Notes: a model not told the origin generated them from the letters alone. Shown: positions 1 through 9,118, numbered from the stretch's first letter. The stretch: DNA of 64,000 nucleotides from Cohnella zeiphila (GCF_014212055.1 NZ_JACJVO010000021.1:248001-312000); one strand, 5' to 3'. Translations and numbers: made by a program.

Positions 1-1025
1 CGGCTCCGCGATTCCAGCAGCACATAAAGGATCTGCAGCGGAATCATCTGATAATGGTAAGTGCATAAGGCAACGTACAGCGGAATTAGTGTGAACGATA
101 AGAAATAGCTGAAGTAGCGTAGGCACCGCAACGAACTGGCCACGATCCAACGGTTGATGTAATCTTCGGGCGACTGAAACAGATTGAAAAAAGTGATCGG
201 CGCGATCAGGGCAAAAGGCGTATTGTCGACGAGGATAACCAGCTTTCCCATATTCAGTGAATTGACACAAGAATCTGGTCGGTCCGACTGCATAAACTGC
301 GGGAACAGGCTCGCGTTATGATCTTCCATAAAGGCGGCGACATGGGAAGAATCGAGAAACATGTCGTAATCGATTTTGGACAGTTTTGCTTTGGCGACGT
401 TCACCAGATCCGGATTCGTGATTCCTTCCAAGTACATAAGAACGACGGTTGTCCGGCTTAAGGTACCGACCAAGAACTTTTCAGCTTTTAGCTTCATTAC
501 CGGCAGACGCCGTCGAATCAACGTCATATTTTCGTCGATCTGTTCGCTGAAGCTATCCTTCGGGCCCAGCAGGATCGTCTCCGTCTCCGAAGATTCGATC
601 GCTCGTCCGAGAGGATTTTCCAGTTTGCAGCTTCGCCATATCCCGGTTTCGCCGTCGTAAATGAGGACGGAGCCTTGCATTAATCGGCCGTTCGCTTCGG
701 ACTGCAGGGTGAATGGGGAGAGGGTGACGCTCACGCTTCGGACCCACGAGCCCGGCTCTTGGCCGTTCGTGTCTTCTCTTTCGCTCCCAATTGTCGACAA
801 CGGTTCGAGCACGGCTTCGTTTAACCGTTCGGAGTCGATCAGTGTAATGACGTAAACAATCGTCAACGATCGTCCGTTCGGGAGTGGGCATTCTTGCACT
901 TCGGCATCTGCCATGCAGTCTAACGATTGACAGAGCGCTTCCAATCGAACGGGAACATCGAGAGCTTGCTCTAGGTTAGCGTCAGACGAACTGAGTCGAT
1001 CGGTTCCCGATAATTTGCGCTTCAA
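1..1025 (-). CDS. GerA-family spore germination receptor subunit A (C-terminus off the window)
   Basis: Reading the minus strand from a TTG at 1025, which has a good ribosome site (AAGGGGT) about 8 bases upstream, gives an open frame to the left edge, about 341 residues. Family hallmarks are visible: LLGPKDSFSEQIDENMTLIR (the RGP..GF.E....N..LIRRR block), VVLMYLEGITNPDLV, then FPQ, RPDSCVNSLNMGKLVILVDN and SPEDYINRW, followed by the first membrane helices. GerAA-type proteins sit in the spore inner membrane and detect nutrients with B and C subunits. The rest of the protein and the partner genes lie outside the window. I chose TTG because no ATG near the start carries a comparable ribosome site. 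Confidence 0.9.
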   Translation of the reverse strand, partial: MKRKLSGTDRLSSSDANLEQALDVPVRLEALCQSLDCMADAEVQECPLPNGRSLTIVYVITLIDSERLNEAVLEPLSTIGSEREDTNGQEPGSWVRSVSVTLSPFTLQSEANGRLMQGSVLIYDGETGIWRSCKLENPLGRAIESSETETILLGPKDSFSEQIDENMTLIRRRLPVMKLKAEKFLVGTLSRTTVVLMYLEGITNPDLVNVAKAKLSKIDYDMFLDSSHVAAFMEDHNASLFPQFMQSDRPDSCVNSLNMGKLVILVDNTPFALIAPITFFNLFQSPEDYINRWIVASSLRCLRYFSYFLSFTLIPLYVALCTYHYQMIPLQILYVLLESRS

Positions 1026-1213
1026 AACGAAGACCCCTTCCCTGTAAGTCAAAGCTTAGCCAATCCCCTCAGTGGTGGATGTTGGTTAGTATGGGCGGGG
1101 GCTGAAAAATTATCCAACTGCAACACATGTTCGTGCCCATAAAGAAAGTGAAGGAAATATCGTTGTCGTTCGCGGATTGAAATAGGGCGCGAGGGTACAT
1201 TAATTCTGGTTAG

Positions 1214-1834
1214 ACACCTATAGAAACCGAAACGCGGCTTTCGATCGTACTCGGATGCGGTCCGGTGGGGCTGCTTGCGCAGAAATTTTGCTGGCTCAAA
1301 GGCGCCAAACGCGTCATCGCGGTAGATTATATCGATTATCGGCTGCAGCATGCCAAGCGGAATAATCACGTGGAGACGGTCAACTTCGAATCGCAGCCGG
1401 AAATCGACGGCTACTTAAAGGAGATAACGAAGGGCGGCGCCGATGTGGTCATCGATGCCGTAGGGGTGGACGGCAAGATGAGCGATCTGGAGTTTCTCGC
1501 CAGCGGCTTGAAGCTTCAGGGAGGCTCGCTCGGCGCGCTTATCACAGCTACTCAGGCAGTTCGGAAGGGCGGAACGATCCAAATTACCGGCGTTTACGGC
1601 GGCAGGTATAACGGCTTCCCGTTAGGCGACATCATGCAGCGCAACGTCAACATCCGGTCCGGCCAAGCTCCGGTCATTCACTACATGCCCCATATGTACG
1701 AGCTGGTCGCCAGTGGCAAAGTGGACCCGGGCGATATTATCACGCACGTGATTCCTCTCGGCGAAGCCAAGCACGGCTACGACATCTTCGACACCAAATC
1801 GGATAACTGCATCAAGGTCATTCTCAAACCATAG
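1214..1834 (+). pseudogene. Zinc-type alcohol dehydrogenase, N-terminus missing
   Basis: The open frame begins just after a stop at 1211 and enters directly at the Rossmann fold (SIVLGCGPVGLLAQKF). It continues through NAD-binding and C-terminal regions typical of glutathione-independent formaldehyde or threonine-type dehydrogenases (GADVVIDAVGVDG, GGTIQITGVYGG, DIITHVIPLGEAKHGYDIF). The N-terminal GroES-like catalytic zinc domain of about 150 residues is absent, and no start or ribosome site precedes the frame. It is almost certainly a non-functional 5'-deleted remnant, consistent with the broken genes around it. Confidence 0.8.
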
Positions 1835-1854
1835 CGCGGAAGGGACGACTTGCC

Positions 1855-2063
1855 ATGGAATTGCACGAGACGCTGGAGGTTCACGAGATCACCATGTAAC
1901 CAACTGTCTGACCAAATCCAAGACGAAGCAGGCCCTGGTATCGGATCCGGAGCTCAAATGGCTGATGACACAGGATATCAAGGTATCAAGTAAAAAAGGG
2001 ACCCGACAGCTGAGAGAACTGAGCGCGATTCTGACCAAAGCCGGGGAAAGGGGGGACGACCGT
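1855..2063 (+). pseudogene. Small spore-coat protein, frameshifted
   Basis: An ATG at 1855 with a GGAAGGGA ribosome site opens MELHETLEVHEITM and stops at once. The rest of the family sequence (LTKSKTKQALVSDPELKWLM..) continues in another frame from about 1905. The first residues match the fragment at 11216 (HEALEIHEAINFKTLCLAKSK), so both belong to the same small coat-protein family, which commonly precedes a CotF-like gene. The last part runs in frame into the next gene. Confidence 0.6.
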
Positions 2064-2357
2064 ATGAACAGGATGATTGAATATTTGACAGGCATGAACG
2101 TACTCACCGATCAAGTCATCGCGACCGATCTGCTCATCGCCGCGAAGAGCGGCGTCCGGAACTACGCGATGGCCGTCACCGAAACGACTAGTCCGGAAAT
2201 TAGGCAGACGTTGATCCGACAATTGGATGAAGCGATCGACATGCATGAACAAATGGTGAACTACATGATCGGCAAAGATTGGTATCACCCTTGGGATGCG
2301 GAAGAGCAGCTTCGACTGGACCTGAAGAATGCTGAAACCGCGCTGAATTTGCATTAG
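2064..2357 (+). CDS. CotF-like spore coat protein
   Basis: A 97-residue all-helical protein beginning MNRMIEYLTGMNVLTDQVIA and carrying the CotF-family pattern of a central helix pair followed by HEQMVNYMIGKDWYHPWDAEE near the C-terminus. Start chosen at ATG 2064, which has GGAAAGGGGGG just upstream; the frame stays open further 5' only because it runs into the broken neighbour. CotF-like proteins are structural parts of the spore coat or are made in the forespore. It appears intact although its usual small partner gene is broken. Confidence 0.7.
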   Translation: MNRMIEYLTGMNVLTDQVIATDLLIAAKSGVRNYAMAVTETTSPEIRQTLIRQLDEAIDMHEQMVNYMIGKDWYHPWDAEEQLRLDLKNAETALNLH

Positions 2358-2481
2358 AATCACTGGAATATTCGCCAAACTCGAAAGCCTTAGCCCCGTA
2401 CGAGGCTTCTTCATTAGGGCCGTACACGCTCCAGCGACGCGTTCTCTTGTGGAACTGCATTTCATAGTTCCTATTATTACT

Positions 2482-2622
2482 TCACTGTTCCTTAAATTCT
2501 CTCAGTACACGGTTTAAGTGAACAGCATCTATCAATTTGTCTTTCCGCAGGATGGCTTCAAGCAAGGCGGCCGTACATACGTTGTTAACTTCACGGCTAA
2601 TCCCCCGTAAAAAATTGATATA
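2482..2622 (-). pseudogene. C-terminal remnant of a TniB/ExeA-like AAA ATPase
   Basis: The minus strand reads FLRGISREVNNVCTAALLEA then ILRKDKLIDAVHLNRVLREF and a stop at 2482. This matches the last 45 or so residues of ExeA/TniB-type AAA ATPases, whose C-terminus has a G.PR.INN.C..AL..A pattern. Nothing upstream continues the domain, so only the tail is left. Such ATPases are transposition helpers in several mobile elements, so this may mark a lost insertion. Confidence 0.45.
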
Positions 2623-2995
2623 ACAACGTAAAGGACTTTTTCTGCAGTTGACGAATTATTTAAATTGTCGGTAATCAACAAAAAGGAAGACTATAAAATT
2701 ATGGATAGACTGAATGAACGGCAAATTTCCCCCATATATACCTTATTTGCAAGGAATGTAACCGATGTCTCCCCAGCTATGAAACTATGCTATCAAATCT
2801 ATAATCGTAGTTAACCTATGTGCTAATGTTGTCGCGAAGATTAGTACGGTGATCCCGTGCACAAAGCGCTTCATTTGTCCGAAAGCTATCGAAACCCTAA
2901 TCAACTTGGAATCCTCGCAAGGTCAATATTCATGCACAAAGAAAATATTGCAGAAGATTGTCGAACCATGGCATAATGTGGTAAAGCTTAACAAT
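2623..2995. other. Intergenic stretch without a convincing gene
   Basis: A short open frame at 2701-2814 (37 codons, starting MDRLNERQISPIYTLF) has only a distant GGAAG ribosome site and no recognisable family. The rest is leader sequence for the riboswitch that follows. Confidence 0.4.
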
Positions 2996-3080
2996 TGAAA
3001 TGGCAAACCCATTGAAAGATGGGGACGCAAAGCCACGGGCCTAAGACGCATGTGCGTTATGGTTGCCAGGTTGCCGTGTG
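2996..3080 (+). ncRNA. GEMM-I cyclic-di-GMP riboswitch 1
   Basis: The sequence follows the GEMM-I consensus closely: GGCAAACC at 3002, a CCCAT-TGAAAG-ATGGG hairpin, the invariant GGGACGCAAAGCC core at 3021-3033, a GAAA-tetraloop receptor (CCTAAG ... TATGG at 3040-3062) and the closing GGTTGCC at 3069-3075 that pairs with GGCAAACC. It lies about 140 bases upstream of the EAL/kinase gene, in the same direction, so it should control that gene by transcription or translation. I could not identify a clear terminator hairpin after it, so whether it is an on or off switch is open. Confidence 0.9.
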
Positions 3081-3217
3081 TTGAGCTTTTTGCGTTGTCT
3101 CGAGTCTGTTGGGGGATTAGAGTGGTGAGAACGGCGATAGTCCCCGATTCGATAAATTCACCCACGATACCACAGGTACTTTGTCATCTCATCATCTACG
3201 AGTAGGGGGAGGTAACA

Positions 3218-5917
3218 ATGGGGATGCAACAATTAGAGAAAGATTTAAGAGGAGCACTGGAACGTCAAGAGTTCCAACTGTACTACCAGCCAAAATTGGA
3301 TTTGGCTTCGGGGAAAATCACAGGCGTTGAAGCATTGATCCGATGGGAGCATCCAGAACAAGGACTGCTATCTCCAACACAGTTTATTCCCCTCACAGAA
3401 GAGACTAATCTGATTTCCCCCATCGGGGAATGGGTGTTGCGAACCGCTTGTACTCAGAGCAAGGCATGGCAGGATGCAGGTGTCCCAACACTTATCATGG
3501 CAGTCAACCTCTCTGTACGTCAACTTTATCAACCTGATTTTGTGGAAAGTGTAGTAAGCATTTTGCATGAGACAGGGCTTGTTCCATCGTATCTGGAGCT
3601 TGAAATTACGGAATACATGACGATGGATATTTCCCGAATTGTTCCAATTCTAAGACGCTTAAAAAATATAGGTATAAAAATCAGTTTGGACGACTTCGGG
3701 ATAGGGTATAGTTCCCTGTTTAATTTCAAAGAATTGCCGATTGACATTATAAAAATTGATCAATGTTTTGTGAATAACTGCTTGGTTGACATGAAGGATG
3801 CAACGATTGTCAAGGCAATTATTGCAATGGGGCATGAATTAAATGTTGAGGTCGTTGCTGAAGGGATCGAATCGAAAGAGCAATTGATATTTCTCCAACA
3901 AAACCTCTGCGATTTAGGGCAAGGTTATTTGCTTAGCAAACCTTTGCCGCCATCGGAATTTCTGGTGGCATTCCATCAAATAGAGAAGATTATTAGCAGA
4001 GATGGAATACCTTCAGCATTATGCAGAGAAAAATGGCTACAAGAAGCTTTACACAAAACAATGCAGGAATTAGCCATTACGTTGAGAAACCAGCAAGGTA
4101 TGACTTTTAAGTTGACACGGCATGATGAAAAATTTATTCATACTTTGTGTGATGGTGAATTGTTATATCGCATGGGTCTAACACCCGAACAAGTCGTAGG
4201 AAAGGAGCCTCATGAATTCCTCCCGCTCAATGATGCTAAACGGAAGTCTCAATATTACGAAAGAGCTTGGGGTGGCGAGGAAAACGTCACTTACGAAGGT
4301 CAATACAACGGAATTTGGTATTTGGCTTCCTTACGCCCTATCCATAGAGGGGGACAAGTGGTAGAGGTAATCGGCTCGGCTGTTGATATAAGTGATCGTA
4401 TCAAAAAAGAAAGGGAAGCGTCCCTTCTCTCACAATACCTCGTGGAGCAAGAGTCAAAATACCGATTGATTGCGGAGAATTCACAAGACCTTATTGCCAT
4501 CTTGGATACAAATGGCGTACTACAGTACGCTTCGCCATCTCACATTCGGGTGTTCGAGGGGGAAGCTTCCCAATTTGATGGAAACTACGTTTTCTCTATG
4601 GTACACCCCGATGATCTTGCACTCATCAGAGAACGTTGGGATGAAATAATATCCACCAAGACTTCGGTACGCATTGAGTGGCGATTCGTTAAAGTGGACG
4701 GGACCTGCATTTGGCTCGAATGCATATGGACTCCCATTTTAACGTCCGATGGTAAGATTGATAGCATTTTGGTAACTGGTCGGGAAATTACAGAACGCAA
4801 GGTACAGGAACGGAAACTCCGTGAGAGCGAACAACGGTATCGTGATATCTCTGAACGTCTCGCTGAGAGAGAAGAAAAGTATCGTTTTATTGCCGAAAAT
4901 ACGCAGGATTTAGTCGGTGTCGTGGATATGGAAGGTATAATTTTATACGCCTCGCCGTCCCATGAATTGGTCTTGGGGTTTCCGTCCAGCGAATATGAAG
5001 GGAATTCTGCTTTTAATTTCGTTCATCCTGACGATCTTGCGTACGTTAAGAAGCAATTCGATGACATGGTTACATTAGAATCAACGTTCGATTTTGAGTG
5101 GAGGTGTAAAAAAGCAGATGGCAGTTGGGTATATATCGAAACCAGAGGCACTCCTATATTTGATGAAGGTTGCAAAGTAGTGCAATGCGTGTACGGGTCT
5201 CGTGATATTTCGGAAAGAAAGAAAGCAGAAGAACTCCTTCTACGAACTGAAAAGCTTTCGGTAGTAGGTCAAATGGCGGCAGGGGTTGCACATGAGTTTA
5301 GAAATCCTCTAACCTCGATCAAGGGATTCGCCCAGATGTTACAACAAGGTAACGAAAAACCAGGGTATATTGAATTGATTCTATCTGAGGTTCGGAGATT
5401 GGAAGCTATAGTGTGGGAATTTTTAACACTTGCCAAACCCCAAGCTCCGAAAATGCAGGAAGTTGATGCGGCGGTTGTTTTACAACAGGCGGTGTTGTTA
5501 TTCAGTACACAATCCATATTAAACAACATTGAAATTATGGAAGAACACGACTCGGAAACACCACGTATCTACTGCGATGAGAATCAAATCAAGCAAGTGT
5601 TTATTAACATTCTCCAGAATGCGGTTGACGCTATGCCAAACGGTGGAATCATCAAAACACAGATTCTGTGCCACGATTCAGTGTTTATCAGATATCGATT
5701 TATTGATCAAGGATGTGGCATTTCATCGGAACGAATTAAATCCATTGGAGAACCCTTTTATAGTTTCAAAGAAAAGGGGACAGGATTAGGTTTGATGGTC
5801 AGCAATAAGATTGTCCACGAACACGGGGGGAGTATTCACATCGAAAGCACGGTCAACGAAGGAACCATTGTTGATGTGATTTTACCCATCATGGACACTA
5901 TAGTAGTTGAACACTGA
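3218..5917 (+). CDS. EAL-PAS-PAS-PAS sensor histidine kinase
   Basis: 899 residues. Domains in order: EAL cyclic-di-GMP phosphodiesterase domain (about 5-250, with EALIRW, ELEITEYMT, DDFGIGYSSL, KIDQCFV, EGIES), three PAS domains (about 285-395, 405-530, 550-670), HisKA (AAGVAHEFRNPLTSIKGF, phospho-acceptor His near residue 692) and HATPase_c (N box QNAVDAM, DQGCGIS, GTGLGL). The EAL signature residues are present, so catalysis is plausible. No membrane segment is seen, so it is likely cytoplasmic. The kinase core resembles Spo0 phosphorelay kinases (KinA/KinE), and no response regulator is adjacent. The N-terminus corresponds to the linker that normally joins GGDEF to EAL, so a GGDEF domain may have been lost. 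ATG 3218 has GGGGGAGG 7 bases upstream. A GEMM-I riboswitch precedes it, suggesting that the nucleotide it degrades also sets its expression. Confidence 0.88.
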   Translation: MGMQQLEKDLRGALERQEFQLYYQPKLDLASGKITGVEALIRWEHPEQGLLSPTQFIPLTEETNLISPIGEWVLRTACTQSKAWQDAGVPTLIMAVNLSVRQLYQPDFVESVVSILHETGLVPSYLELEITEYMTMDISRIVPILRRLKNIGIKISLDDFGIGYSSLFNFKELPIDIIKIDQCFVNNCLVDMKDATIVKAIIAMGHELNVEVVAEGIESKEQLIFLQQNLCDLGQGYLLSKPLPPSEFLVAFHQIEKIISRDGIPSALCREKWLQEALHKTMQELAITLRNQQGMTFKLTRHDEKFIHTLCDGELLYRMGLTPEQVVGKEPHEFLPLNDAKRKSQYYERAWGGEENVTYEGQYNGIWYLASLRPIHRGGQVVEVIGSAVDISDRIKKEREASLLSQYLVEQESKYRLIAENSQDLIAILDTNGVLQYASPSHIRVFEGEASQFDGNYVFSMVHPDDLALIRERWDEIISTKTSVRIEWRFVKVDGTCIWLECIWTPILTSDGKIDSILVTGREITERKVQERKLRESEQRYRDISERLAEREEKYRFIAENTQDLVGVVDMEGIILYASPSHELVLGFPSSEYEGNSAFNFVHPDDLAYVKKQFDDMVTLESTFDFEWRCKKADGSWVYIETRGTPIFDEGCKVVQCVYGSRDISERKKAEELLLRTEKLSVVGQMAAGVAHEFRNPLTSIKGFAQMLQQGNEKPGYIELILSEVRRLEAIVWEFLTLAKPQAPKMQEVDAAVVLQQAVLLFSTQSILNNIEIMEEHDSETPRIYCDENQIKQVFINILQNAVDAMPNGGIIKTQILCHDSVFIRYRFIDQGCGISSERIKSIGEPFYSFKEKGTGLGLMVSNKIVHEHGGSIHIESTVNEGTIVDVILPIMDTIVVEH

Positions 5918-5951
5918 TTATCCGATATCTTGCATGACCACGGAATAGACG

Positions 5952-6026
5952 AACGGCAAACCTGGACGAAAGTCAGGGACGCAAAGGCCACGAGGAAAGT
6001 TGTCTATGATCGACGGGTTGCCGAGA
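5952..6026 (+). ncRNA. GEMM-I cyclic-di-GMP riboswitch 2, orphan
   Basis: A second GEMM-I aptamer starts 35 bases after the kinase stop codon: CGGCAAACC at 5954-5962, a CCTGGACGAAAGTCAGG hairpin, the GGGACGCAAAGGCC core at 5977-5990, and GGGTTGCCG closing at 6016-6024. Its receptor side (CCACGAGG ... CTATG) is looser than in copy 1. It points to the right, but no intact gene follows; only a short coding-like remnant and IS debris do. It probably once controlled a second gene that transposition has removed. Confidence 0.8.
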
Positions 6027-6375
6027 TGACATATCTTGTATTAGCCTCCTAACCATTCGCCCAAAATAAACATCCAAATGGGGCGGCACTCCAAATGAAC
6101 TTCAAAACTGTTGTTGCCGGAATTTCTGAAATACCACGTCCACTCAACGATGTAACCTCTTAAAAAACAAAAAAGTTCGACACACTACAACAAGAGTTTA
6201 ATTTGTGGATAACACAATAATTACAAATGGACTTTTAACAAACAGCTGCTGAGACAATTCGTCAAGGAGCATTTCAGGAGTCTAGTTGGAACCGAGCACT
6301 TTTTGTGGAACAAAGAAGGGAACGGCTTTGCCATGATGCTCTTGCATGACATGAAGCAGTTGAACGTTGGACCTC
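6027..6375. other. Region between riboswitch 2 and IS3 remnant, with a coding-like fragment
   Basis: From about 6243 to 6365 the plus strand reads QLLRQFVKEHFRSLVGTEHF, then LWNKEGNGFAMMLLHDMKQL, which looks like real protein but has no start and is cut off by the IS3 terminal repeat at 6376. I do not recognise the family. It may be what remains of the gene once controlled by riboswitch 2. The first 200 bases show nothing. Confidence 0.35.
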
Positions 6376-6500
6376 TGTCAAGAAAGTGGACACTGTTTTA
6401 AGAATGAGTTAGGATGCCGTACTCGTGTGAAATTGTTCGCGAAACCGAGCCGGTGACAGGTAGCCCAGCGAACTGTGAATCCGTTTGCGATTGTAAAAAA
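6376..6500 (-). mobile_element. IS3-family insertion sequence, 3' end only
   Basis: The minus strand encodes the last residues of an IS3-type OrfB transposase, YNRKRIHSSLGYLSPARF, ending at a stop at 6409. This NRKRIHSALGYLSP motif is diagnostic of the DDE integrase C-terminus. The end of the element is TGTCAAGAAAGTGGACA at 6376-6392, a typical IS3 terminal inverted repeat. The upstream part is lost at the junction with the IS256 remnant near 6500. Confidence 0.75.
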
Positions 6501-6574
6501 GGGGTCAGTCCCAATTTTGTGTATACGCTTTTTATAGGAACCTCCCCCGAGGGGTCGGGCACCTAGCGAAGATG

Positions 6575-6954
6575 CTACCCGACCCGGTCCGGGAAAAAGA
6601 CGGAAAGCTGGAGGGTGATCAGAATATCCTGAAAATCTTCAATGCCGTGACGTTCGATTGATGCTTCTTCACAACCAGCGGCTCGAAGGCGCCTTCGCGG
6701 TCCTGGAGGAACGGCGATCTCCTGCTCGCCGTTCGCTGGTGCGTTTTCCGGCTTTTGCCGTTGCGACTATTCGTTGTCTGCTTGTTTTTCGCGCCATGCT
6801 TCTCGTAGCCCAAATACGTATCCATTTCTGCTTCCAGCATCTCCTGCAGCGTCTCGGCAAACAGATCCTTCAGCGCGTTCTGGGTATCCTGCGCCGTCAC
6901 CAATTGTTTCTCCTTGATAAACGCGCGCAGCTGCTCGTTGGTCTATAATCCCAT
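6575..6954 (-). pseudogene. IS256-family transposase, internally deleted and with a nonsense codon
   Basis: The minus strand opens at ATG 6954 but hits TAG at codon 4, then continues with TNEQLRAFIKEKQL, FAETLQEMLEAEMDTYLGYE and DREGAFEPLVVKKHQ, the N-terminal part of a Mutator/IS256 transposase. A frame change lies near KSRKT, and the catalytic DDE region is gone. The remaining part joins directly to the C-terminal tail LQLSVFFPDRVG, stop at 6575. The flanks near 6512 and 7002 share TTGTGTA(T/A)AC in inverted orientation, likely the terminal repeats. It cannot encode an active transposase. Confidence 0.75.
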
Positions 6955-7136
6955 GTGTGCTCCCCAACCTTTCATCTCATTCCATTGTATTGGTTTTGGG
7001 AGTTTACACAATCTATTATACAGACTCTTGGCGTCATCGTTACTACATAAATAGTTAAGATGCCACTTTAGTAAAACTGAATTTACACCACTTTTTTTCA
7101 CATAACTACTTAACCTATATTAATTCATAATAGCGA

Positions 7137-7997
7137 TCAGATTTCTATCCCCATAACTGATGAGGAAGGGCCAACATCTGTCGATACACTTGTCTCGTAC
7201 CAGCGTTCAGCGTCAGCTGCACGCTTCTTTTCGGCTTGATTGTTTATATACACCGCATCTTTGCCGAGCAGTAGATGCGTCGGCAGGTCGTCGGTATAGG
7301 CAAGTTGCAGAATGACCTGCGCCACCTTTTCAGGGTCGCTATTCTCTTGGCCCCAATGACTCTCAAGCAAACGAAGTTTTTCTCCTACCGATGGCTCATA
7401 GTCTGGTAAGAATTTCGGCCGATTTTCTGTCGCCCGTTTTCCCCAATTGGTTCGCATGGATCCTGGCTCTACAGCACAAACTTTGACTCCAAACGGCGCA
7501 GTTTCTTGCGCCAACGCTTCGGTGAAGCCACCGACTGCCCACTTTGCAGCGTGATAAGCGGTACCGCCTGCGACAGCAAAACGACCGCCGACCGAAGAAA
7601 TTTGAATGATATGACCGCTGCGTTGCTTCCGCATCATTGGCAGCGCTGCCCGGGTGAGATGAATCACTCCGTAAAAGCAGGTATCCACCAATTTCTTGAA
7701 ATCCTCGGCGCTTGTTTCTTCAAATGATCGAACATCTCCGTATCCAGCGTTGTTTACAAGAACATCAAGTCGTCCGAATGAGCCTAGTGCTGCATGAACG
7801 GCTGACTTTGCCGCATTTTCGTCAGTCACATCCAGAGATGCAACACGAATTTGATCGCCATATCGTTCAACTAGATCAGCCAGTTGCTCAGGCTTCCGGG
7901 CTGTTGCAACAATACGATCACCTTTAGCGAGCACAGCCTCCGTGATGTTCCGCCCTAAGCCGTTGGTGCAACCAGTGACTAACCATACTTTTGACAT
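7137..7997 (-). CDS. Short-chain dehydrogenase/reductase (SDR)
   Basis: 286 residues, normal length for a classical SDR. Visible motifs: the cofactor-binding TGCTNGLGR near the N-terminus, LDVTD, NNAGYG, then catalytic Ser in QISSVGG and Tyr/Lys in AYHAAKW, and the PGSMRT after the active site. The basic ARK after beta-2 suggests NADP(H). The substrate cannot be read from sequence. It is divergent from the AraC regulator at 8180, and this pairing usually means the regulator controls the oxidoreductase. ATG 7997 is preceded by an AAGGAGAT ribosome site. Confidence 0.88.
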   Translation of the reverse strand: MSKVWLVTGCTNGLGRNITEAVLAKGDRIVATARKPEQLADLVERYGDQIRVASLDVTDENAAKSAVHAALGSFGRLDVLVNNAGYGDVRSFEETSAEDFKKLVDTCFYGVIHLTRAALPMMRKQRSGHIIQISSVGGRFAVAGGTAYHAAKWAVGGFTEALAQETAPFGVKVCAVEPGSMRTNWGKRATENRPKFLPDYEPSVGEKLRLLESHWGQENSDPEKVAQVILQLAYTDDLPTHLLLGKDAVYINNQAEKKRAADAERWYETSVSTDVGPSSSVMGIEI

Positions 7998-8058
7998 TTA
8001 ATCATCTCCTTGACTAATGAAATTTTTCCATATACAAACCTTATAAAGATGGTCTTTG

Positions 8059-8086
8059 TTTACTTCATTTTAATTTGATTTATAAT
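8059..8086 (+). promoter_or_regulatory. Candidate sigma-A promoter for the AraC regulator
   Basis: TTTACT at 8059-8064 and a perfect TATAAT at 8081-8086, 16 bases apart, lie in the divergent intergenic region about 95 bases upstream of the regulator start. The -10 match is strong, the -35 partial. Confidence 0.5.
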
Positions 8087-8179
8087 TGGGATGATAGTTG
8101 GATTGTGCTCATTTATTGCCTAAAACTACGATTTGCATACAAAAAAATGAAGAGGGATATCGAAGAGAGGGAAACTACG

Positions 8180-9118
8180 ATGATCTTCCATTCAAAAGCA
8201 CCCAACTCTGTGCTGAATCGTCTTCTACACTTAATTTCACAGTTTTCAATTACCCATGGAACCTTCGAGACTAACATTCCCTTTCTTTCATTGCTAAGAG
8301 AGGTTAAGCCTACTGTCGTCGAATATGGATTTCTTAATCCTTCCATATGTATCGTAATCCAAGGCAATAAAAAAGTGGTTATAGGCAAAAAATCGATTGA
8401 ATACGGGGCAGGAAACTATATTGCTTCAAGCATTGACATGCCGATTAAGGGGCAGGTTTCAAAAGCTTCGCCTGAAACACCTTATACGGCAATTAGGATT
8501 GCTTTTACTTCAGAAGAGATTGCATCAGTGGTATTAGAAGCTAATATTATACCCGCAGAAGTGAATCATTTAAGAGAGGGTGCATTCGTTGGGAATATAG
8601 GGCGTGAGGTACTCATGGTGCTTGAAAGGCTCCTTAATCTCTCCTCTGATTCTCAAGCGGCTGCCTTTCTAACTCCAGCAATGAAACGAGAGATCATCTA
8701 CCGCCTTCTAACTGGAGAAGATGGAGAAATGTTCTATAATAATATGCTCTTACATCATGAAGCTTCAGGTGTCAGTAAAGCAATCCACTATGTTAAAGCT
8801 AATTTCGAGCGTTCGCTTACGGTGGATCAGATTGCCCGTGTCGGCAACATGAGTGTTTCGACTTTACATCACAAATTCAAGGCAATAACCACATTGACCC
8901 CCATACAATATCAAAAGCAACTGAGGCTTCAAGAAGCACGAAGAATCCTTTTAAGCGGCGGAGCTGATGTGACCAGAGCTGCCTTTCAGGTCGGCTATGA
9001 AAGCTTGACACAATTTAATCGTGAATACAAACGACTTTTCGGTCTGCCGCCCCTAAAAGATATTCAAGCTATTCGAACAAAACCAAACGTAAATGTAAAG
9101 CAGTCAACTCGCCCTTGA
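8180..9118 (+). CDS. AraC-family transcriptional regulator
   Basis: 312 residues from ATG 8180 (GAGAGGGA ribosome site; an ATG at 8147 is possible but less well placed). The N-terminal AraC_N effector domain is recognisable (LNPSICIVIQGNKKVVIG, YGAGNYIASSIDMP), and the C-terminus has two helix-turn-helix units (LTVDQIARVGNMSVSTLHHK and VTRAAFQVGYESLTQFNREY). It lies opposite an SDR gene, its likely target. The last dozen residues seem to come from the IS256 remnant that abuts the gene near 9100, so the natural C-terminus may have been replaced, though both DNA-binding helices are complete. Confidence 0.88.
   Translation: MIFHSKAPNSVLNRLLHLISQFSITHGTFETNIPFLSLLREVKPTVVEYGFLNPSICIVIQGNKKVVIGKKSIEYGAGNYIASSIDMPIKGQVSKASPETPYTAIRIAFTSEEIASVVLEANIIPAEVNHLREGAFVGNIGREVLMVLERLLNLSSDSQAAAFLTPAMKREIIYRLLTGEDGEMFYNNMLLHHEASGVSKAIHYVKANFERSLTVDQIARVGNMSVSTLHHKFKAITTLTPIQYQKQLRLQEARRILLSGGADVTRAAFQVGYESLTQFNREYKRLFGLPPLKDIQAIRTKPNVNVKQSTRP

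Noticed and set aside
3119..3175. Possible terminator or expression platform right after riboswitch 1
   Set aside because: GGGGATTA and TAGTCCCC-like segments pair only weakly and no T-run follows, so I did not call a terminator.
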